DNA from: Trachythela sp. YZ-2020
Lineage: Eukaryota > Cnidaria > Anthozoa > Malacalcyonacea > Clavulariidae
DNA: 64,000 nucleotides
NCBI GenBank assembly: GCA_016169945.1
Contig: JADLSH010000395.1
Coordinates: 3,832,501-3,896,500 of the forward strand
Reading direction: 5' to 3'
Below the pieces are notes generated by a model. The model searched no databases. It saw nothing but the letters and a program-made list of their open reading frames with translations, and was not told where the DNA came from. Of this stretch, positions 12,716-22,908 are shown piece by piece (within the stretch, counting starts at the first letter, position 1; every line of letters starts with the position of its first letter). The translations under genes and the position numbers were made by a program.

Positions 12716-12927
12716 TTGTTTTGAGTGTTATATGTTATCACTCTTGCTGGGGATATCGATTAAATTGGAAAGAAAAGCATTTAAAGGCGAAAATTCGAGG
12801 AAAGTTTAGGGCGACGTATGCCAGTCTGGGATATTTTGGGCCCAATGTTTCCGTCCTATTTCTACTAGTAACCCGTAGAGCGGGCGCGCAGGCGCGGGCG
12901 ACTAATATAACCTGGGCGGGTCCTGTG
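12716..12927. mobile_element. right end of the CACAGG inverted-repeat element (unit 1)
   Basis: This equals the right arm of the complete copies at 15858-17003 and 18740-20263. It ends GGTCCTGTG followed by GTTTTAC (12928-12934), the target duplication seen at the full copies. The left arm is missing in this unit, so only the exon-like block and right arm survive. Confidence 0.7.
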
Positions 12928-13119
12928 GTTTTACCTGAATATTTTGTCCGTTAACCTGCAACCTTTTTCCAAGGCAGATGATTAATTTTGTTTTTCATTT
13001 CCTTCTCACTTTTAAAATGCAATTTGTACATTGATTTAACTCCAAGGTGCTGATTCATCTGTTTAATAACAACTATCATTAAATATTTTGTAAACAAGAA
13101 AATCAAACAATGTTTGTTT

Positions 13120-13616
13120 CAGGGTTGGATATAAGAAGATTTTTTCAAAAATAAAATCTTATTTCTTATATTAATATAAGAAGATTTTTTTCTATATAAG
13201 ATTTTCAAAAAATTAGCTAAATTTAAGGACGTACGTCTTAAAATGACGTCATCCAACGTTCGGAATGACGTCGTCAATTTGACTTGTATTTTTGTGACAT
13301 CATTTTGCATGTTATGTAAAGTTTATACAATAAACCAAGTAAACAATATACAATATTTATCTTCTTTAAACTATTTAACAATGTACTCTCTATAGAAGAG
13401 TAGTTCTATTCCAAATAATTGACGGGTAACATTGACCTCAAATCTTAATTATGTAAAACAGGAACATTATGAAAAAAGTTAATTCAAACGCTTAAAATTT
13501 ACAGTGGAATAATTAACGAGAATAATATAAGAAGATATAAGAAGATTTTTGCCCGAAATATAAATCTTCTCATATTAATATAAGAAGAAATAATATAAGA
13601 ATATTTGCCAACCCTG
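13120..13616. mobile_element. hAT-like MITE, copy 1
   Basis: 497 bp, starting CAGGGTTGG and ending CCAACCCTG. It is flanked by the 8-bp direct repeat GTTTGTTT (13112-13119 and 13617-13624). The matching empty site, with a single GTTTGTTT followed by ACGCATC, occurs in the duplicate spacer block near 13940. The interior is AT-rich with repeated ATATAAGAAGATT in both orientations and no coding capacity. Confidence 0.88.
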
Positions 13617-14040
13617 GTTTGTTTACGCATCAATCAACCATTGAAATCTATATTGATGTTTTATCTTTATGTGCGGTACATTAGGGCCATTTATACGGGA
13701 GAAAATAAGTCGCGACTTACATAAGATAAACAAAGAAGCGTAACAAATGTTTACCTGAATATTTTGTCCGTTAAGAAATATGTTTTCATTTCCGTTTGTT
13801 TATTTTAAGAAATATGTTTTCATTTCCTTTTCACCTTTTAAAATGTAATTTGTACATTGATTTTTCTGCAAGGTGCTGATTCATCTGTTTAATAACAACT
13901 ATAATTAAATATTTTGTAAACAAGAAAATCAAACAATGTTTGTTTACGCATCAATCAACCATTGAAATCTATATTGATGTTTATCTTCATGTGCGGTATT
14001 TTCTCCCGTATAAATGGCCCTAATGTAAGTCGCGATTTAC

Positions 14041-14314
14041 ATAAGACGCGTCTTATATAAGACGCGTCTTATATAAGACGCGTCTTATATAAGACGCGTC
14101 TTATATAAGACGCGTCTTATATAAGACGCGTCTTGTCTTATATAAGACGCGTCTTGTCTTATATAAGACGCGTCTTGTCTTATATAAGACGCGTCTTGTC
14201 TTATATAAGACGCGTCTTGTCTTATATAAGACGCGTCTTGTCTTATATAAGACGCGTCTTGTCTTATATAAGACGCGTCTTGTCTTATATAAGACGCGTC
14301 TTATATAAGACGCG
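14041..14314. repeat. palindromic tandem array (ATAAGACGCGTCTTAT)
   Basis: The 16-bp unit ATAAGACGCGTCTTAT is itself a perfect palindrome. After several 16-bp units the array switches to a 21-bp unit with an added TTGTC. Sister loci at 18175-18200 and 21385-21401 hold only one or two units, so the array expanded in unit 1. Open frames across it are artefacts of the 21-bp period. Confidence 0.92.
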
Positions 14315-14361
14315 AACACACTAGTATAAATGGTGAAATTCTAATAAGTCGCGACTTATTG

Positions 14362-14632
14362 TTTATTTATTTATTTATTTATTAAGCTTTGCCAAATATA
14401 CGTATATAGTATTAAGCTTTGCCAAAACATACATAGTGAATTACATCTTATATTACATCATGATTTAGACAAACAATACACACCAAACTCAAATGGCAGG
14501 GTATACGCTACAGCTTTCGCCAATTACAGCGGCCCTTTAGTCTTTACATTTACAACACAAACATACAATATTCAATTAAAAACAACATGACTTGGACGAA
14601 GACAAGGTACGAGACTTATTACATTATTATTG
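14362..14632 (-). mobile_element. retroposed LINE/SINE tail insertion
   Basis: The segment interrupts the sequence GACTTATTGTGGAAC that is uninterrupted at 18.24, 27.62, 38.28 and 41.56 kb. It is flanked by TTATTG on both sides (14356-14361 and 14627-14632). It begins with a TTTA run, which on the minus strand is a TAAA-type tail, so it is a 3' retroposon fragment inserted in minus orientation. No coding part is left. Confidence 0.65.
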
Positions 14633-15131
14633 TGGAACAGCCTGAACCCCTGTTCTTACTTAAGTCGCGACTTACTAGAATTTGACAATTTATACGAGTG
14701 TGTTCGCGTCTTATGTAAGTCGCGAATGGCCCTATTGTCAGTTCGGATGCTGCACTTGTAGGAGTAACTCATTTCAAGAAATAAACCTTGAAATGGAAAC
14801 TGCATCAAAAGGAAGTAGAAGAAAATAGTTGAAGATGGAATAATAAAGCAATGCTTTTTACGATTGTAATAAAGTCAGAAGACAAAAGAAATACGAAAGT
14901 TTTTATGATAATATTTATTTCTGTATTAATGTGAACTGTAAGAACAATTTTCATATGAAAATACTTGACTATTGTATAACAATATTATAGAAGTTCATTA
15001 GAGATAAATAACGATTGTTCATAAATATTTTTCATGCCCCAATCTTCGTGGAAATGAATCATTCTTTCATTCTTTGTCGTTTGTTTTCTTGCTGCGACTG
15101 TTTATGCAACTCAATGCAATAGTTATTTCGA

Positions 15132-15461
15132 TTACAATATCATTACTTCTTCCACGATTTCTCTGTAGTTCTGTTTGACAATGGCTTTACATGTCATTCT
15201 TGTTTTTAACGTCAGTTCACTTGTTGTGCTCGTGCAACTACTTCCAGTGACACAAGGACATTGATCACCCATGATCTGTCGAAATACGTTACATTTACGT
15301 CCTTCAGGAATGAAACGTTTACATCTGTTTCTTGACGTACAACATTCTCCAACACCACAATCAGAACTTGATTCACAACGTTTGTGTACTTTGCCTTCAA
15401 CGACAGCGACAGTTATGACAATAATGAAAAATAGAATTGTTTTTTCTGTAGACATATTCAT
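15132..15461 (-). CDS. secreted ten-cysteine prokineticin/colipase-like protein, copy A
   Basis: This is an intact intronless gene of 109 codons. Residues 1-23 are a clear signal peptide (hydrophobic ILFFIIVITVAVV, likely cut after EG). The mature part has ten cysteines spaced 5, 4, 0, 5, 9, 10, 1, 5 and 14, including a CGVGECC start and a CPC near the end. This spacing resembles the prokineticin/Dickkopf/colipase disulphide fold, used by secreted signalling ligands and also by some venom peptides. Function here is unknown. The protein is identical to copies B and E. The start codon ATG is followed two codons later by another ATG; either could be used. A TATA box lies 91 bp upstream, and an AATAAA-type site follows on the minus strand near 14920. 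It lies antisense within receptor intron 4. Confidence 0.85.
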   Translation of the reverse strand: MNMSTEKTILFFIIVITVAVVEGKVHKRCESSSDCGVGECCTSRNRCKRFIPEGRKCNVFRQIMGDQCPCVTGSSCTSTTSELTLKTRMTCKAIVKQNYREIVEEVMIL

Positions 15462-15551
15462 TTTGTTCAGACCACTTCAAATGTACTTCAATACTATACT
15501 TCACTTGTTAAGTGTTGATGTGAATGATGTCTATTGTCAAGAGTCTCTCGT

Positions 15552-15559
15552 CTTTTATA
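15552..15559 (-). promoter_or_regulatory. TATA box of gene copy A
   Basis: Minus-strand TATAAAAG, 91 bp before the start codon, within a block conserved in all five copies (TATAAAAGACGAGAG). This suggests that each copy carries its own core promoter. Confidence 0.7.
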
Positions 15560-15857
15560 CTTCAAGTGAATATCAAAACAAAACAACTTTATTGCCTCAG
15601 GCAATGAACACACATTGCTTTGCAATGTGAGTACGCTTTCCATTCACGTGAATAAAGATTTTGATTTATTTTGCGATAAACAATAAACAAATGTAATATT
15701 ATACAAATAAATCTCAAAAACTTCATTTCAAAAACAAGTGCGAAGTATAAAAATACTGATCAAAAACAGTTGAAGTTTTATGAAAACTACCTAAATAGGT
15801 AGTCTCAGCACGGGTAAAAGTGGCACGAGTAACAAAGAAGCGTAACAAGTGTTTTAC

Positions 15858-17003
15858 CACAGGAACCCCAGGTTATATTGGCCGCCCGCGCCTGCGCGCC
15901 CGCTCCACGGGATAATTGGTGGAAATAGAACAAAACGCCGGAACGATGGAGAAAAAAAAATAACCGTAACGTCGATGCTAGCTGTGCTGTGGTTAGATCG
16001 TTAATGCCGCGATTACGGAAACATCCCACTTGCTACACCCCTCGGTCACGTGATACACTGACGCAAAGACACAGGTTTCCTAGCTGTTAACCTTGGTTAT
16101 TGCATAACCTCATATAGAACTAAATAGAAGGACGGAAACATTGTGCCCAAACACCAGACTTGCATACGTCGACCTAAACTTTCCTCGATTTTTCGCCTTT
16201 AAATGCTTTTCTTTCCAATTTAATCGATATCCCCAGCAAGAGTGATAACATATAACACTTCGATATTTACAATTTCATATCTGACATATCGATTGTATTT
16301 TAAATATAACTTTAAACGGTTATTTTTCAAAGTCCCTCGTCTTTAGAATCGTCTTTATAACGAAGGAATTTTCAAGGAAGTGTTTGCGAATGAGTAAGGA
16401 ATTTCGGAAGCGCTCACGCAGGTCGACTTGGAGCAAGTCTAGGTTCTCCGGAGTTATCGTCCAGTTGGAAATAATGCATTTTGTTTTCGTGACGATATAT
16501 TAGAACACGCACTTGCTGAAAGTGAGAACATTGTACTTGACAAAGACGATTGCATTACACGCAAGATCTTATGTCAAGCAATTAGTGAACTATTTATGTC
16601 TAGCAAGGATATTATTGTCAAGGCTGCAATGCAAAGAAATCAAGCAAAGTAGACCGTCATGGCCGTTCTTCCAATCCCCTTTTAACTTATCTGAAAACCA
16701 TTCATTGCCTTTTGAAGTTTGGATGAATTTGGCTGAATTTTGCCGTTCCTTCGCGGATTTTAAAGCGAATTTAAGTTATTTTATTATATAATTGTTGGTT
16801 TGAGTGTTATATGTTATAACTCTTGCTGGGGATATCGATTAAATTGGAAAGAAAAGCATTTAAAGGCGAAAAATCGAGGAAAGTTTAGGGCGACGTATGC
16901 CAGTCTGGGATATTTTGGGCCCAATGTTTCCGTCCAATTTCTACTAGTAACCCGTAGAGAGGGCGCGCAGGCGCGGGCGACTAATATAACCTGGGGTCCT
17001 GTG
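15858..17003. mobile_element. CACAGG inverted-repeat element with exon-like cargo, unit 2
   Basis: 1146 bp, from CACAGG to CCTGTG, flanked by GTTTTAC on both sides (15851-15857, 17004-17010). The left arm (about 15858-16262) and right arm (about 16797-17003) are inverted copies of each other. Empty sites (one GTTTTAC followed by CTGAATATTTTG) are visible near 17800, 37200, 37935 and 41205. Between the arms lies a shortened copy of the exon-like block. I see no transposase, so it is non-autonomous. The 7-bp duplication and GC-rich arms do not match a class I can name with confidence. Confidence 0.85.
16447..16654 (+). pseudogene. captured exon-like segment, copy 2 (partial)
   Basis: This matches the 5' part of copies 1 and 3 from TCCGGAGTTATCG to GCAAAGTAGACC, then jumps by deletion to sequence that follows the donor in the other copies. 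It includes the same 8-bp TGCAATGC as copy 1. Confidence 0.5.
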
Positions 17004-17209
17004 GTTTTACCTGAATATTTTGTCCGTTAACCTGCAACCTTTTTCCAAGGCAGATGATTAATTTTGTTTTAAGAAATATGTTTTCATTTCCTTCTCACCT
17101 TTTAAAATGCAATTTGTACATTGATTTAACTCCAAGGTGCTGATTCATCTGTTTAATAACAACTATCATTAAATATTTTGTAAAAAAGAAAATCAAACAA
17201 TGTTTGTTT

Positions 17210-17667
17210 CAGGGTTGGATATATTTCTTATATTAATATAAGAAGATTTTTTTCTATATAAGATTTTCAAAAAATTAGCTAAATTTAAGGACGTACGTCA
17301 TAAAATGACGTCATCCAACGTTCGGAATGACGTCGCCAATTTGACTTGTATTTTTTGTGACATCATTTTGCATGTTATGTAAAGTTTATACAATAAACCA
17401 AGTAAACAATATACAATATTTATCTTCTTTAAACTATTTAGCAATGTACTTTATATAGAAGAGTAGTTCTATTTCAAATAATTGACGGTTAACATTTACC
17501 TCAAATCTTAATTATTGTAAAACAGGAACATTATGAAGAAAGTTAATTCAAACGCTTAAAATTTACAGTGGAATAATTAACGAGAATAATATAAGAAGAT
17601 TTTTGCCCGAAATATAAATCTCATATTAATATAAGAAGAAATAATATAAGAATATTTGCCAACCCTG
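17210..17667. mobile_element. hAT-like MITE, copy 2
   Basis: 458 bp, the same element as 13120-13616 with small internal deletions. It has CAGGGTTGG and CCAACCCTG ends and GTTTGTTT duplications on both sides. Confidence 0.87.
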
Positions 17668-18497
17668 GTTTGTTTACGCATCAATCAACCATTGAAATCT
17701 ATATTGATGTTTTATCTTCATGTGCGGTACATTAGGGCCATTTATACGGGAGAAAATAAGTCGCGACTTACATAAGATAAACAAAGAAGCGTAACAAATG
17801 TTTTACCTGAATATTTTGTCCGTTAACCTGCAACCTTTTTCCAAGGCAGATGATTAATTTTATTTTAAGAAATACGTTTTCATTTCCGTTTGTTTATTTT
17901 AAGAAATATGTTTTCATTTCCGTTTGTTTATTTTAAGAAATATGTTTTCATTTCCTTTTCACCTTTTAAAATGCAATTTGTACATTGATTTAACTCCAAG
18001 GTGCTGATTCATCTGTTTAATAACAACTATAATTAAATATTTTGTAAACAAGAAAATCAAACAATGTTTGTTTATGCATCAATCAACCATTGAAATCTAT
18101 ATTGATGTTTATCTTCATGTGCGGTATTTTCTCCCGTATAAATGGCCCTAATGTAAGTCGCGATTTACATAAGACGCGTCTTATATATAAGACGCGAACA
18201 CACTAGTATAAATGGTGAAATTCTAATAAGTCGCGACTTATTGTGGAACAGCCTGAACCCCTGTTCTTATTTAAGTCGCGACTTACTAGAATTTGACAAT
18301 TTATTCGAGTGTGTTCGCGTCTTATGTAAGTCGCGAATGGCCCTATTGTCAGTTCGGATGCTGCACTTGTATAGGAGTAACTCATTTCAAGAAATAAACC
18401 TTGAAATGGAAACTGCATCAAAAGGAAGTAGAAGAAAATAGCTGAAGATTGAATAATAAAGCAATGCTTTTTACGATTGTAATAAAGTCAGAAGACA

Positions 18498-18510
18498 AAA
18501 TAAATACATT
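18498..18510. other. deletion scar where a cysteine-rich gene was lost
   Basis: The junction joins the downstream flank of the gene (GTCAGAAGACAAAA) directly to its far upstream flank (ACATTGCTTTGCAATG). The whole transcription unit including its TATA box has been removed. Confidence 0.75.
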
Positions 18511-18739
18511 GCTTTGCAATGTGTGTACGCTTTCCATTCACGTGAATAAAGATTTTGATTTATTTTGCGATAAACAATAAACAAATGTAATATTATACAA
18601 ATAAATCTCAAAAACTTCATTTCAAAAACAAGTGCGAAGTATAAAAATACTGATCAAAAACAGTTGAAGTTTTATGATAGGTAGTCTCAGCACGGGTAAA
18701 AGTGGCACGAGTAAGAAAGAAGCGTAACAAGTGTTTTAC

Positions 18740-20263
18740 CACAGGAACCCCAGGTTATATTGGCCGCCCGCGCCTGCACGCCCGCTCCACGGGATAATTG
18801 GTGGAAATAGAACAAAACGTCGGAACGATGGAGAAAAAAAAATTAACCGTAACGTCGATGCTGGCGCAAACATGCCACTTGCTACACCCCTCGGTCACGT
18901 GATACACTGACGCAAAGACACATGTTCCCTAGCTGTTAACCTTGGTTATTGCATAACCTCATATAGAACTAAATAGAAGGACGGAAACATTGTGCCCAAA
19001 ATATGCCAGACTGGCATACGTCGTCCTAAACTTTCCTCGATTTTTCGCCTTTAAATGCTTTTCTTTCCAATTTAATCGATATCCCCAGCAAGAGTGATAA
19101 CATATAACACTTCGATATTTACAATTTCATATCTGACATATCGATTGTGTTTTAAATATAACTTTAAACGGTTATTTTTCAAAGTCCCTCGTCTTTAGAA
19201 TCGTCTTTATAACGAAGGAATTTTCAAGGAAGTGTTTGCGAATGAGTAAGGATTTCGGAAGCGCTCACGCAGGTCGACTTGGAGCAAGTCTAGGTTCTCC
19301 GGAGTTATCGTCCAGTTGGAAATAATGCATTTTGTTTTCGCGACGATATATTAGAACACGCACTTGCTGAAAGTGAGAACATTGTACTTGACAAAGACGA
19401 TTGCATTACACGCAAGATCTTATGTCAAGCAATCAGTGAACTATTTATGTCTAGCAAGGATATTATTGTCAAGGCAAAGAAATCAAGCAAAGTAGACCCT
19501 TCGTTTGATAAGCCGATACGTGCATGGGGTTACGTTCACTTGGAGAGAATACAAACGAGAACAGTTGAGACAAATGAATGCTTGACTGTTGACGAGGAAT
19601 GGCAGCGTTTAACAACAACAATTTCGTGTGTTGCGGCTGAGTACAACTGGAATGTGACAATTAACGTTGATGGGTTTTCCCTTAGTTGCATCAAGCACGA
19701 GAACGTAAGTTTCTGATCGATGGTCAGAGACAGTAAAAGACAAAGTGTTAGATGTAATAGCTACATTTTTGCGGATCAAGCATTCATGGCCGTTTTTCCA
19801 ATCCCCTTTTGACTTATCTGAAAACCATTCATTGCCTTTTGAAGTTTGGATGAATTTGGCTGAATTTTGCCGTTCCTTCGCGGATTTTAAAGCGAATTTA
19901 AGCTCTTTTATTATATAATTTTTGTTTTGAGTGTTATATGTTATCACTCTTGCTGGGGATATCGATTAAATTGGAAAGAAAAGCATTTAAAGGCGAAAAA
20001 TCGTGGAATGTTTAGGTCGACGTATGCCAGTCTGGGATATTTTCGGCACAATGTTCCCGTCCTTCTATTTAGTTCTATATGAGGTTATGCAATAACCAAG
20101 GTTAACAGCTAGGAAACCTGTGTCTTTGCGTCAGTGTATCACGTGACCGAGGGGTGTAGCAAGTGGATATTTTGGGCCCAATGTTTCCGTCCTATTTCTA
20201 CTAGTAACCCGTAGAGCGGGCGCGCAGGCGCGGGCGACTAATATAACCTGGGCGGGTCCTGTG
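18740..20263. mobile_element. CACAGG inverted-repeat element with exon-like cargo, unit 3 (most complete)
   Basis: 1524 bp, from CACAGG to CCTGTG, flanked by GTTTTAC (18733-18739, 20264-20270). The left arm is about 18740-19113 and the right arm about 19924-20263. The right arm keeps a stretch (20040-20165, with CACGTGACCGAGGGGTGTAGC) that the other two units have lost. The cargo at 19298-19704 has an open frame. A fragment reading GACTTGGAGCAAGTCTA lies just before the cargo and resembles the end of the TAGACTTG family at 58385. Confidence 0.87.
19298..19704 (+). pseudogene. captured exon-like segment, copy 3 (open frame)
   Basis: This is the best preserved cargo. A continuous + frame of about 135 codons runs from RSYRPVGNNAFCFRDD through WGYVHLERIQTRTVETNE and AEYNWNVTINVDGFSLSC. 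It ends at GAGAAC|GTAAGT, a consensus splice donor. It lacks the 8-bp TGCAATGC of copies 1 and 2. The 5' end is replaced by other sequence. I do not recognise the family. A splice donor at the frame's end argues that a spliced host-gene exon was captured. Confidence 0.5.
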
Positions 20264-20469
20264 GTTTTACCTGAATATTTTGTCCGTTAACCTGCAACCT
20301 TTTTCCAAGGCAGATGATTAATTTTGTTTTAAGAAATATGTTTTCATTTCCTTCTCAACTTTTAAAATGCAATTTGTACATTGATTTAACTCCAAGGTGC
20401 TGATTCATCTGTTTAATAACAACTATCATTAAATATTTTGTAAACAAGAAAATCAAACAATGTTTGTTT

Positions 20470-20953
20470 CAGGGTTGGATATAAGAAGATTTTTTCAAAA
20501 ATAAAATCTTATTTCTTATATTAATATAAGAAGATTTTTTTCTATTTTAGATTTTCAAAAATTACCTAAATTTAAGGACGTACGTCATAAAATGACGTCA
20601 TCCAACGTTCGGAATGACGTCGTCAATTTGACTTGTATTTTTTGTGACATCATTTTGCATGTTATGTAAAGTTTATATAATAAACCAAGTGAACAATATA
20701 CAATATTTATCTTTAAACTATTTAACAATGTACTCGATATAGAAGAGTAGTTCTATTCCAAATAATTGACGGTTAACATTGACCTCAAATCTTAATTATG
20801 TAAAACAGGAACATTATGAAGAAAGTTAATTAAAACGCTTAAAATTTACAGTGGAATAATTAACGAGAATAATATAAGAAGATTTTTGCCCGAAATATAA
20901 ATCTTCTCATATTAATATAAGAAGAAATAATAGAAGAATATTTGCCAACCCTG
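20470..20953. mobile_element. hAT-like MITE, copy 3
   Basis: 484 bp with CAGGGTTGG and CCAACCCTG ends and GTTTGTTT duplications. It occupies the same position in the unit as copies 1 and 2, so the insertion predates the tandem duplication. Confidence 0.87.
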
Positions 20954-22908
20954 GTTTGTTTACGCATCAATCAACCATTGAAATCTATATTGATGTTTTA
21001 TCTTCATGTGCGGTACATTAGGGCCATTTATACGGGAGAAAATAAGTCGCGACTTACATAAGATAAACAAAGAAGCGTAACAAATGTTTACCTGAATATT
21101 TTGTCCGTTAAGAAATATGTTTTCATTTCCGTTTGTTTATTTTAAGAAATATGTTTTCATTTCCTTTTCACCTTTTAAAATGTAATTTGTACATTGATTT
21201 TTCTGCAAGGTGCTGATTCATCTGTTTAATAACAACTATAATTAAATATTTTGTAAACAAGAAAATCAAACAATGTTTGTTTACGCATCAATCAACCATT
21301 GAAATCTATATTGATGTTTTATCTTCATGTGCGGTATTTTCTCCCGTATAAATGGCCCTAATGTAAGTCGCGATTTACATAAGACACGTCTTATATAAGA
21401 CTAGACTTGGATCAAGTCCGTCTCTCTAGAGTCCGAGGGATCGAGCGCGCCGAGAAGCGGCGCGCGAGGTGCAATAACGCGGGAAAGTTTGAGGGATAGA
21501 CCGACTTGGGTTATAATTCCATGACACGCAATCACGAATATTTCTCTTTGATCTTGACCCCAATCCCGACCCAATCCCTAACCCTATTTCGTGCGTGTCA
21601 TGGAATTGTAACCCGGACTTGGCTCACCTGCAAGCGCGCCAAATGTACTGACCCGTTTTTCCGTCGGTAACGCGTCATAACTAGATTGCAATAATTTATG
21701 CTAATTGACAATAAAGCGGAAATAACAAAGTATCTTGTTTCAAAATATATAGCGTGCTGTCTCTCTTCGTGTCTGATTTAGTTTATACTGAAAATGATGA
21801 ATTCGTTTCAAGATGGTATTAATTATGGCTTGCGTAAACTTGGATACGATAAAATTATGGACAATTTTGTGCAAATAGTCATAATAATTAACTAGAAGAG
21901 TCTATAGATAGGATTTAATAAAACAAGTGTATGTTTAAATTAAAGGACATTGGCAACGAAAATTTTTATTCCTTATATTTATAGAGCATGCCTGCGGAAT
22001 ACTTAATTTCATACTTTCCCTTGTCCATCGCATTTAGTTGTTGAGAAAATTTGTGACAAAGTTCAACAGTCGTCCGCCATTTTGAAAAAAACGGCGTATG
22101 CTAATTTATGTACTCGTATTCAAGGTATATTATTGATTGTTGTAGAGTATATCGCTTCATCGCGTGTATTGACATAGTGCAAATTTATTGAAATAAAACA
22201 AACAAGATTAATACAACTATAGTCATTTTGAAAAGCGAAGAGAATACCGATATGTCAGTTAATAGCAAGTCTTCAGTGCGGCAACGCATTAAATTATTAA
22301 TTTCTATTTTAATGATCAGTTATTCCCTGCCCAATATGCGCGTCTTGACTTTTCGTAAAAAAGAGTATAACAAAAGAACTAAAAGATCTAAAAATATTAG
22401 AGTTCTCACTTCTATAATTGATATTGTGTATTGACGCAATTAAGAACTATAGTTACTGAATTACTGTAATGGGAATCGCTACATTTTCGGCAATATTTTT
22501 ACCAGTTTCATCATGTATAATTCACCAAACTATTTAGCCACACATATGAAACTGAATTTAAGCCAGAGAATAGCTATAGTCTGGCTTTTTTCTATAACTA
22601 GCTATATATACTAAATAATGTACTATATTGACAGCTTCATATTTCCCGTCATAACAATAGAAGCTCAAAACTTCATAATCATATGAATCGCGTGAATAAC
22701 TTATTCTTTAATAATCATTAGAACTTGAATACAGAACTTGAATATTACTTGTATCCAATAATTCTGCACCAGATTTAGTTTTCAGTAACATTCAAGGCTT
22801 TAGCTTAGCTCCAGATAAGGTCAAGGTGCTCAAAGTCGCTGGTTGACACAAGTCATTGAGTTTAACACACGGTACGGACGTGTGGTTTTGAGCTCCGCAG
22901 ATATTTAT

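Larger units (their letters stand above)
11871..15710. repeat. tandem cassette unit 1 (with gene copy A)
   Basis: This is the first of three direct cassette units, each starting at ATCTCAAAAACTTCATTTC (11871, 15711, 18604). In order it carries an exon-like block, the right half of an inverted-repeat element, a hAT-like MITE, a doubled spacer block, a palindrome array, a LINE-tail insertion and the minus-strand gene copy A. Confidence 0.8.
15711..18603. repeat. tandem cassette unit 2 (gene deleted)
   Basis: The second cassette unit has the same order as unit 1 but lacks the cysteine-rich gene. The sequence jumps near 18500-18508 from GAAGACAAAA to ACATTGCTTTGCAATGTG. In unit 1 those two phrases lie about 720 bp apart and flank the gene. 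Confidence 0.8.

Noticed and set aside
14041..14314. CRISPR-like appearance of regular palindromic repeats
   Set aside because: Spacers are absent or identical and the genome is eukaryotic; it is a simple tandem array.
14101..14324. Repeated Tyr-Lys-Thr-Arg frames on both strands
   Set aside because: Artefact of the 21-bp register of the palindromic array.
15271..15630. 119-codon + strand frame overlapping gene copy A (and the same at 28263-28622)
   Set aside because: It is the antisense shadow of a conserved signal-peptide gene and of its promoter; no domain.
22228..22434. Short basic frame upstream of LINE ORF1
   Set aside because: Probably LINE 5' UTR or flanking sequence; no motif to support translation.
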